A stretch of DNA of 64,000 nucleotides from Macondimonas sp045864775 (GTDB taxonomy: Bacteria; Pseudomonadota; Gammaproteobacteria; UBA5335). The stretch lies in assembly GCA_045864775.1 (NCBI GenBank), contig BTVR01000001.1:372001-436000 (forward strand). Reading direction: 5' to 3'. The stretch's first letter is position 1, and every line of letters starts with the position of its first letter. The notes below the pieces were generated by a model that was not told the origin of the DNA, ran no database searches, and saw only the letters and a list, made by a program, of their open reading frames with translations. This document shows positions 1 through 8,761 of the stretch, piece by piece. The translations under genes were made by a program, and so were the position numbers.

Positions 1-54
1 ATCAGCGGAGCAGCGCGGGACATTGGGCACGACCTCCTTGGCAAAGGACGCCAT
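1..54 (-). CDS. possible start of a leftward gene (partial)
   Basis: On the minus strand an ATG at 54 opens a frame running off the left edge; the 18 visible residues begin MASFAKEVVPNVPR. There is a modest purine stretch (GGGACG) directly before it. Too little is visible to name a family. It could be a real gene divergent from the acyl-CoA ligase, or chance. Confidence 0.25.
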   Translation of the reverse strand, partial: MASFAKEVVPNVPRCSAD

Positions 55-201
55 CGTCCCATGAGAACCGCCGTTCCGGTCAAGGGCGAGTGATCCCCGT
101 TGCGGACGCACATGGGCCGCGGCTCGCTTTTTGCGCTTCTATACTCGCTGGGAGCCCAGGAGCGGGCTTCGATGGGTGAGTCTCGAGGCAAGGAGAAGCA
201 T

Positions 202-1953
202 ATGACGCCCAATTTCATGGAAGAGGCGCTGCGGCGCTGCGTCCGGTACAACCCCGAGGGGGTGTTTCTGGTCTACGGCGATCAGCGCGTGAGCTGGCGC
301 GAACTCGACGATCGCGCCAGCCGGCTCGCGCACGGCCTGGCGGGACTGGGGGTCGGGCCGGGCGATCGGGTGATCCTGATGTTCCACAACTGCCCGGCCT
401 TTTTCGAGACCAATTACGCCGTGCAGAAGCTGGGCGCCATCCCCGTCCCCATGAACTACCGCTTCACGGCGCGCGAGATTGCCTACCAGGCCAATCATTG
501 CGCCGCCAAGGCCTTCGTGTTCGAGCGCCTCTGGCAGGAGGGTGTCGCCGAGGCGCGCGATCAGATGCCGACGGTGCGCGATTACGTCGGCCTCGACACG
601 CCGGAGTTCGCGGGTGCGCACGCCTATGAAACATTGATCAGCCGCAGCAGCCCGGATTTTCCGGTGGGTCCGACCTCGCTGGAAGACACCTGCGTGCTGT
701 GCTACACGGGCGGCACCACCGGCATGCCCAAGGGCGTCATGCTCACCTACGGCAACCACGTGCGCATGGTGCAGTCCATCGTGCGCACCGTGGTCCGCTC
801 GCTGGGCGGTTTTCGCGTGACGCCGGATCTGGAGGCCATGCTGCGGCGGCGTCTGCCGGGGCCCGTGGTCGGCGTGGCGAAATCGGCGCCGGTGCGCTAT
901 GTGCTGGGGCGTCGCTGGCTGCAGAACGGCATCATCCGGCTGGCCGATCGACTCATCGGCAGCGCGCTGGCGGTGCGCGTCGGCGCCCGCCAGCCGACCA
1001 AGGCCATGATGCCGTCGTTTCCGATGTTTCATGACGCCGCCTACCAGCTCGCCGTGCTGGCGCCCTTGCTCGGCAACATGACGCTCGTCATGCCGCGCAG
1101 TGTCAGCTTCGATCCCGAGGCGGTGCTGAAGCTGGTCGAGAGCGAGCGGCCGCTGCTGCTGGGCAATGTCCCTACCGCCTGGCGCATGCTCGTCGATTAC
1201 GCCGGCATCGATCGGTTCGACCGCAGTTCGGTGCTGGCCTGCGCGACCGGCGCCGGCGTCTGTCCGGCCGCGCTCAAGCGCAAGATCTTCGCGGCGTTCC
1301 CTGGCGTGGTGATCGCCGACGGCTTCGGCCAGACCGAGATGACGCCCGTGACCTCCTTCCGCTTCGACTTCAGCCCTGCCTCGTTGAAGGACCATTGCGT
1401 CGGCAAGCCCGTGGTGGAAACCCGCATCGTCGACGAGCAGGATCGCGACGTGGCGCCCGGCGAGGTGGGCGAGATCATTTACCGCAGCGGTTCGGTGATG
1501 AAGGGCTATTTCAACGAGCCGGACAAGACCGCCGAGACCGTGCGCGACGGCTGGCTGTACAGCGGCGATCTCGGCTATTTCGATGCCGACGGTGATCTGC
1601 GCGTGGTCGAGCGCAAGAAGGAATGCATCTCGAGCGGTGGCGAGAAGATCTTTCCGCACGAGGTCGAGGACGTGCTGCTGGAGCATCCAGCGATCGCGCA
1701 GGCCTGTGTGATCGGCGTGCCGGATGAGAAATGGGGCCAGTCGGTACGCGCCGTCGTGGTGCTCAAACCCGGCGCACCGCTGACCGCAGATGCGGTCATC
1801 GCGCATTGCGAGGGTCGTATCGCCGGTTACAAGAAACCGCGCTCGGTGGTTTTCGCCCAGGAACTGCCCGTCTCGCCGGTGGGCAAGATCCAGCGCCGCG
1901 AGGTCAAGGAGAACTACGGCGCCGCGTTCGCGGTGGCGGCTGCGGGCACCTGA
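202..1953 (+). CDS. AMP-dependent acyl-CoA synthetase/ligase
   Basis: Adenylate-forming enzyme (ANL superfamily, class I) expected to activate a carboxylic acid, probably a fatty acid, to its acyl-CoA through an acyl-adenylate. The 583-residue product shows the AMP-binding P-loop (YTGGTTGMPKG, near residue 167), the GFGQTEM motif (near 374), the YSGDLGYFD motif (near 452) and the C-terminal catalytic lysine in SPVGKIQRRE. About 70 residues rich in Arg and Leu lie between the P-loop and the PSFPMFH motif, longer than in typical members. The start at 202 is chosen because AGGAG lies 6 bases upstream; the frame is open further up to 100 but without such a site. The substrate cannot be read from sequence. 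The acyl-CoA thioesterase tesB lies convergently downstream. Confidence 0.9.
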   Translation: MTPNFMEEALRRCVRYNPEGVFLVYGDQRVSWRELDDRASRLAHGLAGLGVGPGDRVILMFHNCPAFFETNYAVQKLGAIPVPMNYRFTAREIAYQANHCAAKAFVFERLWQEGVAEARDQMPTVRDYVGLDTPEFAGAHAYETLISRSSPDFPVGPTSLEDTCVLCYTGGTTGMPKGVMLTYGNHVRMVQSIVRTVVRSLGGFRVTPDLEAMLRRRLPGPVVGVAKSAPVRYVLGRRWLQNGIIRLADRLIGSALAVRVGARQPTKAMMPSFPMFHDAAYQLAVLAPLLGNMTLVMPRSVSFDPEAVLKLVESERPLLLGNVPTAWRMLVDYAGIDRFDRSSVLACATGAGVCPAALKRKIFAAFPGVVIADGFGQTEMTPVTSFRFDFSPASLKDHCVGKPVVETRIVDEQDRDVAPGEVGEIIYRSGSVMKGYFNEPDKTAETVRDGWLYSGDLGYFDADGDLRVVERKKECISSGGEKIFPHEVEDVLLEHPAIAQACVIGVPDEKWGQSVRAVVVLKPGAPLTADAVIAHCEGRIAGYKKPRSVVFAQELPVSPVGKIQRREVKENYGAAFAVAAAGT

Positions 1954-1996
1954 ATCGGATGCGGCGCTGGGCCAACCCCGCCCGGCAGCGCTGCAG

Positions 1997-2872
1997 TCAG
2001 GTGGGGCGGGTTCCCATGCGCAGGCGCAACAAGCCTTCCTGGGCGCTGGAGGCCACGCGCTGCCCGTCGCGAGTGTAGAACCCGCCGAGGTTGAAACCGC
2101 GCGCCCCCGAGGCGCTCGGGCTCTCCATCTGGTAGAGAAGCCAGTCGTCGATGCGGAACGGCCGATGAAACCACAGGGCGTGATCCAGGCTCGCGCCCTG
2201 CAGATTGCCTTGGAAGAAGGTGATGCCGTGCGGCAGCAGGCTGGTGCCGAGGAGGTTGAAGTCCGAGGCATACGCCAGCAAGGCGCGGTGGAGGGCCGGG
2301 TCGTCCGGTAGCGGTTCGGCAACACGTAGCCAGACCTGCTGAATCGGATCGCGCCGGCCGGGCGTGAAGAAATCCACCGGGGCCACGGGTCGCATCTCGA
2401 TGCCGACTTCCCGCTTCAGGAAGCGGCGCAGGGGCTCGGGAACACGCTCGGCCAGTTGCGCGCGCAGTTCCTGCTCGGTAGGCAGAGACTCGGGTGGCGG
2501 TGCCTCAGGGGCGCTGGCCTGGTGATCCAGTCCCTGTTCGGCGATCTGGAAAGAGGCCGAGAGGCTGAAGATGGGCTTGCCATGCTGCAGCGCGAGCACG
2601 CGCCGCGTCCCGAAGCTCTTGCCGTCGCGCAGACGTTCGACCTGATAGACGATGGACGCTTTCATGTCGCCGGGTCGAAGGAAGTAGGCGTGCAGGGAGT
2701 GGGCCGAACGGGCGGGATCGATGGTGCGTTGGGCGGCGACCAGCGCCTGCGCCACGACCTGGCCCCCGAAGACGCTGAACCCCCCGAGGTCCGCGCTGAT
2801 GCCGCGGAACAGGTTTTCATCGAGGGTTTCGAGATCCAGTTGAGCCAGAAGATTCAACAGAGCCGGCGACAT
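1997..2872 (-). CDS. tesB: acyl-CoA thioesterase II
   Basis: Cytoplasmic enzyme hydrolysing medium- and long-chain acyl-CoA to free fatty acid and CoA. The 291 residues match the usual TesB length (about 286). The order is that of the double-hotdog family: N-terminal LFRGISADLGGFSVFGGQVV, a middle VDFFTPGRRDPIQQVWLR, then ASDFNLLGTSLLPHG, carrying the conserved Asp, and a C-terminal SAQEGLLR with the conserved Gln. A GGGAGTG stretch precedes the ATG. It ends facing the acyl-CoA ligase, so the two form a convergent pair in acyl-CoA turnover but are not an operon. Confidence 0.93.
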   Translation of the reverse strand: MSPALLNLLAQLDLETLDENLFRGISADLGGFSVFGGQVVAQALVAAQRTIDPARSAHSLHAYFLRPGDMKASIVYQVERLRDGKSFGTRRVLALQHGKPIFSLSASFQIAEQGLDHQASAPEAPPPESLPTEQELRAQLAERVPEPLRRFLKREVGIEMRPVAPVDFFTPGRRDPIQQVWLRVAEPLPDDPALHRALLAYASDFNLLGTSLLPHGITFFQGNLQGASLDHALWFHRPFRIDDWLLYQMESPSASGARGFNLGGFYTRDGQRVASSAQEGLLRLRMGTRPT

Positions 2873-3015
2873 GGTTCACTCCCCGAGCGGCGGTCTGCCG
2901 CAAAGGGCCATTCTAAGGGGACGCGGGATGTTTCGGCATGCGCCTGGCAGAGCGCGACGCGCGGCCGGGCCGCCCGATCGGTGATTCTGGTCCCACAGGC
3001 GGGACGGGTCGATGG

Positions 3016-3102
3016 TGGTGCCGGGAGCGAGAGTCGAACTCGCACTCCCTCACGGGAACCGGATTTTGAGTCCGGCGCGTCTACCAGTTCCGCCATCCCG
3101 GC
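3016..3102 (-). tRNA. tRNA-Leu (anticodon CAA)
   Basis: An 87-base leucine tRNA including an encoded CCA end. The acceptor arms GCCGGGA and TCCCGGC pair fully. The anticodon loop is CTCAAAA within a CCGGA/TCCGG stem, giving anticodon CAA, which reads UUG. A long variable arm (TTCCCGTGAGGGA region) and the GAGTTCGACTC T-arm fit a class II tRNA-Leu. A strong sigma-70 promoter lies just upstream. Confidence 0.96.
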
Positions 3103-3120
3103 ACGGGGTCAAGGCGGCAG

Positions 3121-3149
3121 AGTATACCCCGGATGTTGGGCGAACCCAA
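3121..3149 (-). promoter_or_regulatory. sigma-70 promoter of tRNA-Leu
   Basis: On the minus strand TTGGGT (-35, 3149-3144) and TATACT (-10, 3126-3121) are separated by exactly 17 bases. The -10 is followed by a GC-rich stretch (CTGCCGCC) as in stringently controlled stable-RNA promoters. It ends about 18 bases before the tRNA 5' end. Confidence 0.75.
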
Positions 3150-3317
3150 TGGGTCACATGCTGCTGCGGCGCCAGCCCGCGGGGGTGTTCAAAGCCGCCA
3201 TCGGGGCACGGGGCCGGCTAGAATGGCCGGCGCCGTCACCGGCACGATATTCGTATGCATCTGAAAGCGGTCCCGCCGACGGGATCGGATCGATCGGGCA
3301 CTGAACGGGAGGGGATC

Positions 3318-4709
3318 ATGGCGGTACAGGGATGGCGGCGGACCAAGTCGATCGACGAGGCATTGGCGACGGGCGAGACGGGTCTGCACCGTGTGCTGTC
3401 CGGCCTCGATCTCACCTTCCTGGGGATCGGCGCGGTCATCGGCGCGGGCATCTTCGTCCTCACGGGGATCGCCGCGGCCACCAAGGCCGGCCCCGCGCTG
3501 ACCCTATCCTTCGCGATCGCGGGGCTCGCCTGCCTGTTCGCCGCCCTCGTGTACGCGGAATTCGCCAGCACCGTGCCGGTCTCCGGCAGCGCCTATACCT
3601 ACTCCTACGTGACCCTGGGTGAGCTGGCCGCCTGGGTCATCGGCTGGGATCTCATCCTGGAATACGCCGTGGCCTCCGCCGCCGTGGCCATCGGCTGGTC
3701 GGGATACTTCAACCGGGTGCTCGGCGGACTCGGGATGGCCCTGCCGGACGTACTCACACGCACGCCGTTCGACGGGGGCTGGATCAATCTTCCGGCGTTT
3801 GCGGTCATTCTCGCCGTCAGCGCGCTCCTTGCGGTCGGGGTGCGGGAAAGCAGCCGCATCAACAACGCCATCGTGGTGCTCAAGCTCGGCATCATTGCGC
3901 TGTTTCTGATCACGGCCATCCCCAAGGTCGACGTCGCGCATTGGGATCCCTATTTCCCCTTTGGCTGGAGCGGCGTGGTCAGCGGCGCCGGGCTGATCTT
4001 CTTCGCCTATATCGGCTTCGACGCGGTCTCGACGGCAGCCGAGGAGGCGCGCGATCCGCAGCGCGACATCCCGCGCGGCATCCTGGGTTCGCTGGTGATC
4101 TGCACGCTCATCTACATCGTCGTGGCCGCGGTGCTCACGGGGGTGGTGTCCTATACGCAGCTCAACGTTCCGGACCCGGTCGCCGCTGCCTTGGCCATGA
4201 TCGGCGCCCATTCGGTTGCGGGCTTGATCAGCGTGGGCGCCATTGCCGGGTTGAGCTCGGTGCTGCTGGTGTTGCTCTACGGTCAGAGCCGGATCTTCTT
4301 CGCCATGTCGCGCGACGGCCTGTTGCCGCCCGTGTTTTCCAGCGTCCATGCGCGCTTCCGGACACCCTTTCGCGTCATCATCGCCACCGGCCTGCTGGTG
4401 TCGCTGATCGCCGGCTTCATGCCGATCCAGCAGGTCGCCGAGCTGGTGAACGTGGGCACGCTGGCGGCGTTCATCCTCGTGTCGGTGGCGGTGATGGTGT
4501 TGCGCTACACGCGTCCGGAGTTGCATCGCCCGTTCCGGACGCCGTTCGTGCCGTGGGTACCGCTGCTGGCGATCGGGTTCTGTGGTTACCTGATCGCCAG
4601 CCTGGATGCGGTCACCCTGTGGCGATTCGTGATCTGGATGGCGCTGGGTCTGGTGATCTATTTTCTTTATGCACGCCGACACAGCCGTTTGGCGCCCGCC
4701 ACCGGCTGA
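3318..4709 (+). CDS. APC-family amino acid permease
   Basis: Inner-membrane amino acid/polyamine/cation-type transporter of 463 residues with about twelve hydrophobic segments. It begins with the family signature FLGIGAVIGAGIFVLTG in TM1, the unwound substrate-binding helix, and continues with the conserved AEFASTVPVSGSAYTYSYVTLG. The order resembles the YfnA/cationic amino acid transporter branch. ATG 3318 is preferred over the in-frame ATG at 3255 because GGGAGGGG sits just before it and the hydrophilic lead then has the usual length (TKSIDEAL). The substrate is not assignable. It stands alone, downstream of the divergent tRNA-Leu. Confidence 0.9.
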   Translation: MAVQGWRRTKSIDEALATGETGLHRVLSGLDLTFLGIGAVIGAGIFVLTGIAAATKAGPALTLSFAIAGLACLFAALVYAEFASTVPVSGSAYTYSYVTLGELAAWVIGWDLILEYAVASAAVAIGWSGYFNRVLGGLGMALPDVLTRTPFDGGWINLPAFAVILAVSALLAVGVRESSRINNAIVVLKLGIIALFLITAIPKVDVAHWDPYFPFGWSGVVSGAGLIFFAYIGFDAVSTAAEEARDPQRDIPRGILGSLVICTLIYIVVAAVLTGVVSYTQLNVPDPVAAALAMIGAHSVAGLISVGAIAGLSSVLLVLLYGQSRIFFAMSRDGLLPPVFSSVHARFRTPFRVIIATGLLVSLIAGFMPIQQVAELVNVGTLAAFILVSVAVMVLRYTRPELHRPFRTPFVPWVPLLAIGFCGYLIASLDAVTLWRFVIWMALGLVIYFLYARRHSRLAPATG

Positions 4710-4770
4710 ATGACCGAGATGGATGAGCCGCTGAGGCATGCCCTGGAGTTCGGATTTCCGCCCGACCGGG

Positions 4771-4900
4771 CTGTTCAACGCCGTCAGCGAGGTGAAATCG
4801 CAGCGGATGACTGCTGATCGACGACAACGACTACCGGCCGCATGGCTCCCTGGCCAACATGCCGCCGGCTGTATTCGAACCCAGCGTGTTCAACCGGTGA
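4771..4900 (+). pseudogene. IS3-family transposase C-terminal remnant
   Basis: Two overlapping frames rebuild the end of an IS3 OrfB transposase. LFNAVSEVKSQ is read from 4771. After a frame change near 4811 the second frame reads LIDDNDYRPHGSLANMPP and runs to a stop at 4900. The DYxxxRPHxSLxxxxP motif is the conserved C-terminus of the IS3-family rve domain. The rest of the element and its ends are gone. It lies between the permease and the host-attachment protein gene. Confidence 0.6.
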
Positions 4901-4958
4901 GTCTCTAACTTCTGAAACGCCTACTGACGGAGGATCTGACGGACGGACGCGATCATCC

Positions 4959-5414
4959 TCAATAGAGCCGGTCCGGCAGATGCGACCGGACGGCCTCGGC
5001 GGTTTCACAGTGCGTCAGGTCGAGATCGAAGCTTCCGATCACATGCTTGGCGAGTTCGGGGTCCAGGGCGTCGCGCAGGAAGCCCAGGAAACGAGGCGGC
5101 GCCACCAGCACGAGATGGGTGAAGGCGCGGGCGTGGTAGCGATGTCGCAGGGTTTCGGTCAGCTCATCGGCAAAGTGCTGGGCTTCCTCATCCTTGGGGT
5201 CGATCGTCGGTTCCATGCCGTGACGGTGCTGGCCATGGGAATCGAGCGAGCGACCCGGGCGGTCGGTGAGAATCTCGCGGCCCGGCAGCCTCGATGCGGG
5301 ATGAACGGCGTCTTCCAACTCAACCCAGGGCCCATGAGCACTCTCTGCCCGATAGATGCGGGCTCGTGAGGCGTCGGCGACGAGCACCCAGACTTTCTGC
5401 TCCGCTTGATTCAT
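4959..5414 (-). CDS. host attachment family protein (baeRF-like)
   Basis: A 151-residue soluble protein of the family annotated as 'required for attachment to host cells' (Host_attach, related to archaeo-eukaryotic release-factor-like baeRF domains). The N-terminus WVLVADASRARIYRAE and the central HLVLVAPPRFLGFLRDAL are the family's recognisable blocks; the middle is polar and variable. Proteins of this family are often linked to stress or anaerobic regulons, and an FNR-like site lies 61 bases upstream of the start. GGGAG precedes the ATG. The biochemical function is not established. Confidence 0.85.
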   Translation of the reverse strand: MNQAEQKVWVLVADASRARIYRAESAHGPWVELEDAVHPASRLPGREILTDRPGRSLDSHGQHRHGMEPTIDPKDEEAQHFADELTETLRHRYHARAFTHLVLVAPPRFLGFLRDALDPELAKHVIGSFDLDLTHCETAEAVRSHLPDRLY

Positions 5415-5474
5415 GACGCGTCTCCCATCGGTACGGATCTAACCATCACGATAGCAGATGCCGCTGATCGACTT

Positions 5475-5488
5475 TTGATCAGGATCAT
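5475..5488. promoter_or_regulatory. FNR/Anr-like site
   Basis: TTGATCAGGATCAT matches the FNR consensus TTGAT-N4-ATCAA except at the last base. It lies in the divergent region between the host-attachment gene (start 5414) and the TonB receptor gene (start 5650), and is better placed for the former. This is a single-site match, so regulation is inference. Confidence 0.45.
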
Positions 5489-5649
5489 GACCCCTCTACG
5501 ACCGAAATCTGACGACCCGGCAGCGGCGCAATCCGCGCGCGGGAGGCGGGCCGGGTGCGGCAAATCGTCGCAGTCCGGCGCCTGATGCGCCCATTTCGGC
5601 AGAATGCCCCGGCTCCATGACCTATTCATGAACGGGGGATGAGTTTTCC

Positions 5650-7953
5650 ATGGATGGATCTCGCGGATCGTGGCCGCTGTATGCCGCGTTGACGGCAGCG
5701 ACGCCCTGGGCGGCGGCGCAAGGTGACACCTCACAAGCCGATGCGGCGCTGGACGCGGTGGTGGTACAGGGCAGCGCCGCCAGTATCCCGGCGGTTCCCG
5801 ACAACCTGCCGGCTACGACGGCGGGCGTGGATGCCGAGCTGATCGCCGAGACGGTCAACGCCATGACCTCGGCCGAGACCCTCAAATACCTGCCGAGCAT
5901 TCTGGTGCGCGAGCGCTACATCGGCGATCGCAACGGCATCGTGGCCACCCGCACCACGGGCTCCATCGACAGCGCGGGCTCGGTCGTCTATGCCGACGGG
6001 CTGCTGCTGTCCAACTTCCTCGGCAACAGTTTCAGCTACCCGCCGCGCTGGGGCATGGTGTCGCCCGATGCGATTGCGCGCGTCGATGTCATCTACGGAC
6101 CGTTCTCGGCCCTGTATCCCGGCAACAGCGAAGGGGGCGTGGTCTTGATCAGCACCCGCGATCCCGAGCAAATCGAAGGGCACGTCAACGCCCAGGGATC
6201 GGCGCAGGATTACGCCATCTACGGCACCGATGAGCGCTACGACAGCCACCACCTCAGCGCCTCGCTGGCCAACCGCATCGGCCGCGGTTCGTTCTGGCTC
6301 AGCGCCGATCGGCTGGATGCGCATGGCCAGCCCATGTCCTATGCCATGGCCACCCTCAGCCGCACGCCCGTCGATCCGGAAGCGCCACCGCCCGCGGTGG
6401 GCGGCGCCTATCGCGACAAGGATCCCACCGGCGCGAGCCGTCTGGTCTTCGGCGCCTACGGTATGGATCACACGGTCCAGGACAACCTCGCCGTCAAGCT
6501 CGCCTACGACCTCACCCCCACGTTGCGCGCTGCCTATCGCGGCGGCTTGTGGCAGAACGACTCGGACACCAGCGCCCAGACCTATCTGCGCGACGCCGCC
6601 GGTCGGCCGTTCTACAACGGCACGGTCGCGATCGACGGGACGCCGTACACGGTCGGCGGCTTGAGCCCCGGTCAATCGGAAAGCCTGCACTATTTGCATG
6701 GCCTGAGCGTGAAGTCCGACACGGAGGGCCCTTGGGACTGGGAGGCGGTGGCCAGTCTCTACGACTATGATGAGGACGAATCGCGCAGCACAACCGCGAA
6801 TGCGGGCACTGATTCCGGTCTCGGAACCCGGCGCCCATCCGGCCGCATCACGGACATGAGCGGCACCGGCTGGCAGTCTCTCGACGGTCGCGGGATCTGG
6901 CGTTCCGCAGGGCGGCCCGGCAGTCCGCATGAACTCAGCTTCGGGTATCACTTCGATCGCTACGACCTCGCCTCGGTGGCGTATAGCACGGCCGATTGGC
7001 TCGCCGGAGGGCGGGGTGAGGTCCAATCCGCATCCGAGGGCAAGACCGAAACCCAGGCGGCCTATCTCCAGGATGCCTGGCGGCTCGATCCGGACTGGAC
7101 GCTGGTGCTCGGCCTGCGTCCCGAGTATTGGCGCGCCTTCGACGGCGTCAACGCGACGTCGGCCGCCAGCCAGCCCTATGCGAGCCGGAGCGAAACCACG
7201 GTGTCGCCCAAGGCGTCGTTGTCCTACCAACTTGCCGCCGATTGGCTGCTTCGCGGCTCGGTCGGGCAGGCCTACCGGTTTCCGACCGTCACCGAGTTGT
7301 TCCAGAAGATCAGCGGGACGGCGAGCAATCTGCAAAACGATCCGAACCTCGATCCCGAGCAGATTCTGGCCTCCGAGTTCACCGTGGAGCACGCCTTGAC
7401 GGGTGGGCTGTGGCGCGTTTCGCTGTTTCACCAGCGGCGCGAGGATGCGCTGTATACGCAGCGCAACGTGACGGTCTTCCCCAATCTGAGCAGCGTTCAG
7501 AACATCGAGGAGATCCAGCTCTACGGCATCGAAACCGCGCTGGAACTGGCGGATCTGCTGATCTCCGGGTTCGATGTGCGGGCCAGTGTGACCTATACCC
7601 ATTCGCGCATCGAGGAGAACTCGCGCAACCCCGGGACCGAGGGCAACTGGCAGCCGCGCATTCCCGACTGGCGTGCCACCTTGCTGGCCCTTTATCGGCC
7701 TTCCGATGATTGGACTTATGCGATCGGCGTACGCTACAGCGGGGAACAGTATGGCGATCTGGAAAACACCGACACGCACCGCAGCTTTGGCGACAGCAGC
7801 GAATATCTTTTCCTGGACGCCAAGCTGTCCTACTCCCCAGGGGAGCACTGGACCCTGAGCGCGGGCATCGACAACCTCACCGACTACGAAGCCTACGTCT
7901 ACCACCCGTGGCCGGGGCGGACTTTCTTCGCCAATGTGAAATACGCGTTCTAG
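5650..7953 (+). CDS. TonB-dependent outer-membrane receptor
   Basis: A 767-residue outer-membrane active transporter taking up a scarce ligand with energy from TonB-ExbBD. The first 25 residues form a signal peptide (ending AAAQG). A TonB-box-like segment DAVVVQG and a plug domain (about residues 45-190) follow; the plug contains DAIARVDVIYGPFSALYPGNSEGGV. The rest is a 22-strand-type barrel, with late motifs LSAGIDNLTD and a terminal Phe (VKYAF), the usual outer-membrane insertion signal. No ExbB/ExbD, siderophore or cobalamin genes are adjacent and no convincing Fur box was seen, so the ligand is unknown. Confidence 0.9.
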   Translation: MDGSRGSWPLYAALTAATPWAAAQGDTSQADAALDAVVVQGSAASIPAVPDNLPATTAGVDAELIAETVNAMTSAETLKYLPSILVRERYIGDRNGIVATRTTGSIDSAGSVVYADGLLLSNFLGNSFSYPPRWGMVSPDAIARVDVIYGPFSALYPGNSEGGVVLISTRDPEQIEGHVNAQGSAQDYAIYGTDERYDSHHLSASLANRIGRGSFWLSADRLDAHGQPMSYAMATLSRTPVDPEAPPPAVGGAYRDKDPTGASRLVFGAYGMDHTVQDNLAVKLAYDLTPTLRAAYRGGLWQNDSDTSAQTYLRDAAGRPFYNGTVAIDGTPYTVGGLSPGQSESLHYLHGLSVKSDTEGPWDWEAVASLYDYDEDESRSTTANAGTDSGLGTRRPSGRITDMSGTGWQSLDGRGIWRSAGRPGSPHELSFGYHFDRYDLASVAYSTADWLAGGRGEVQSASEGKTETQAAYLQDAWRLDPDWTLVLGLRPEYWRAFDGVNATSAASQPYASRSETTVSPKASLSYQLAADWLLRGSVGQAYRFPTVTELFQKISGTASNLQNDPNLDPEQILASEFTVEHALTGGLWRVSLFHQRREDALYTQRNVTVFPNLSSVQNIEEIQLYGIETALELADLLISGFDVRASVTYTHSRIEENSRNPGTEGNWQPRIPDWRATLLALYRPSDDWTYAIGVRYSGEQYGDLENTDTHRSFGDSSEYLFLDAKLSYSPGEHWTLSAGIDNLTDYEAYVYHPWPGRTFFANVKYAF

Positions 7954-8067
7954 GCAGCCGAAGTCACTGACATCGCGGCAAAGAGACGTCCGCTGCCGCA
8001 TCGAAGACGGGCGTGCATGGGGCCCAGCATCTGGGCGCCACACTCGCGCTGCGGTGGCTGGGATTTT

Positions 8068-8352
8068 CTACTGTCTCTTTCCGCTGGATGCCCGATAGCG
8101 CATCCAGCGGACTGCGCACGGCGCGCCCATGGTGCCGTTCAGCTCATCCATCAGCGCGCGCACCTCGCACGGCGTGAGCACTACGGGTCGCCGCTTGTTC
8201 ACCGTGGCTTGGACGACTTCGTCCAACCGTGGCAACTCGACGCCCAGCACCTCCCGATACAGGAACAGCAGCGCCGCCTTGGCCTGATTCTGCGTCGAGG
8301 CCGACACCTGCCGCTCCGCAGCCAGATGGGTCAGGAAGGCCCCGACCTCGAC
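8068..8352 (-). pseudogene. truncated integron-type tyrosine recombinase (IntI-like)
   Basis: Reading leftward from 8352, VGAFLTHLAAERQVSAST, QNQAKAALLFLYREVLG and KRRPVVLTPCEVRALMDELN follow the N-terminal core-binding domain of integron integrases. Homology stops after LNGTMG (near 8128), just where the catalytic domain should begin. The Arg...His-x-x-Arg...Tyr catalytic residues are absent, and the normal N-terminal ~50 residues are replaced by out-of-frame IS3 sequence. The frame ends at a stop near 8068 inside a perfect inverted repeat region. It cannot be a functional recombinase, and no attC array was seen around it. Confidence 0.7.
8080..8111. repeat. perfect 12-bp inverted repeat
   Basis: TCCGCTGGATGC (8080-8091) and GCATCCAGCGGA (8100-8111) are exact reverse complements separated by 8 bases. 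No T-run follows on either strand, so it is a poor intrinsic terminator. It coincides with the left edge of the integrase remnant and may mark a recombination or insertion boundary. Confidence 0.7.
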
Positions 8353-8387
8353 CGCCCCTGACCTGCCGGCATTCTTCGGACCACCGA

Positions 8388-8690
8388 TTACTGGAGAACG
8401 ACCTTCGGTGGCGTAGTGGTTGATTGCCCAGCCTTGAACCCATTCGGGGTCAGGTAGCCCAGGCTGAAATGCGGCCTGACCTCGTTGTAGTGCTTGCGCC
8501 AGATCTCGATCACGATCTTCGCCTCTGCGGGGCTGCGGAACCATTTCAGGCCGAGGCACTCGTCGTGGAATGTGCCGTTGAAGGCTTCGGTACCGCCATT
8601 CCGCCACGGCTTGCCAGGCTCGATGATCGCCATGTCGATGCCCTCGCGACACGCCCAGCGCAGCAGGCCGTCGAAACGAACGCCAGCCCT
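8388..8690 (-). pseudogene. IS3-family transposase C-terminal fragment
   Basis: The leftward frame reads GLLRWACREGIDMAIIEPGK, then NGGTEAFNGTFHDECL, and ends with HYNEVRPHFSLGYLTPNGFK. This is the last third of an IS3 OrfB integrase-core domain, including the second half of the catalytic region (E in the E-x-FNGxFRDECL block). Everything upstream of about 8690, including the first catalytic Asp residues, is missing. It is joined directly to the integron-integrase remnant on the same strand. Confidence 0.75.
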
Positions 8691-8761
8691 GTGTCTGAGC
8701 GCGCCTAACGCGGCGCGCCCACGCCGCTCAATTGCGAACGGGCCTCGATCAACGCGGCTGA

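Noticed and set aside
139..2325. A 728-residue open frame on the minus strand
   Set aside because: It lies antisense to the acyl-CoA ligase and tesB, is rich in His/Arg/Ala as expected for shadow frames in GC-rich DNA, and has no recognisable domain.
5489..5649. A Fur box in front of the TonB receptor
   Set aside because: No stretch resembling the 19-bp GATAATGATAATCATTATC consensus was found.
5731..8043. A 770-residue minus-strand frame over the TonB receptor
   Set aside because: Codon-shadow composition without motifs; the plus-strand receptor is complete with signal peptide and terminal Phe.
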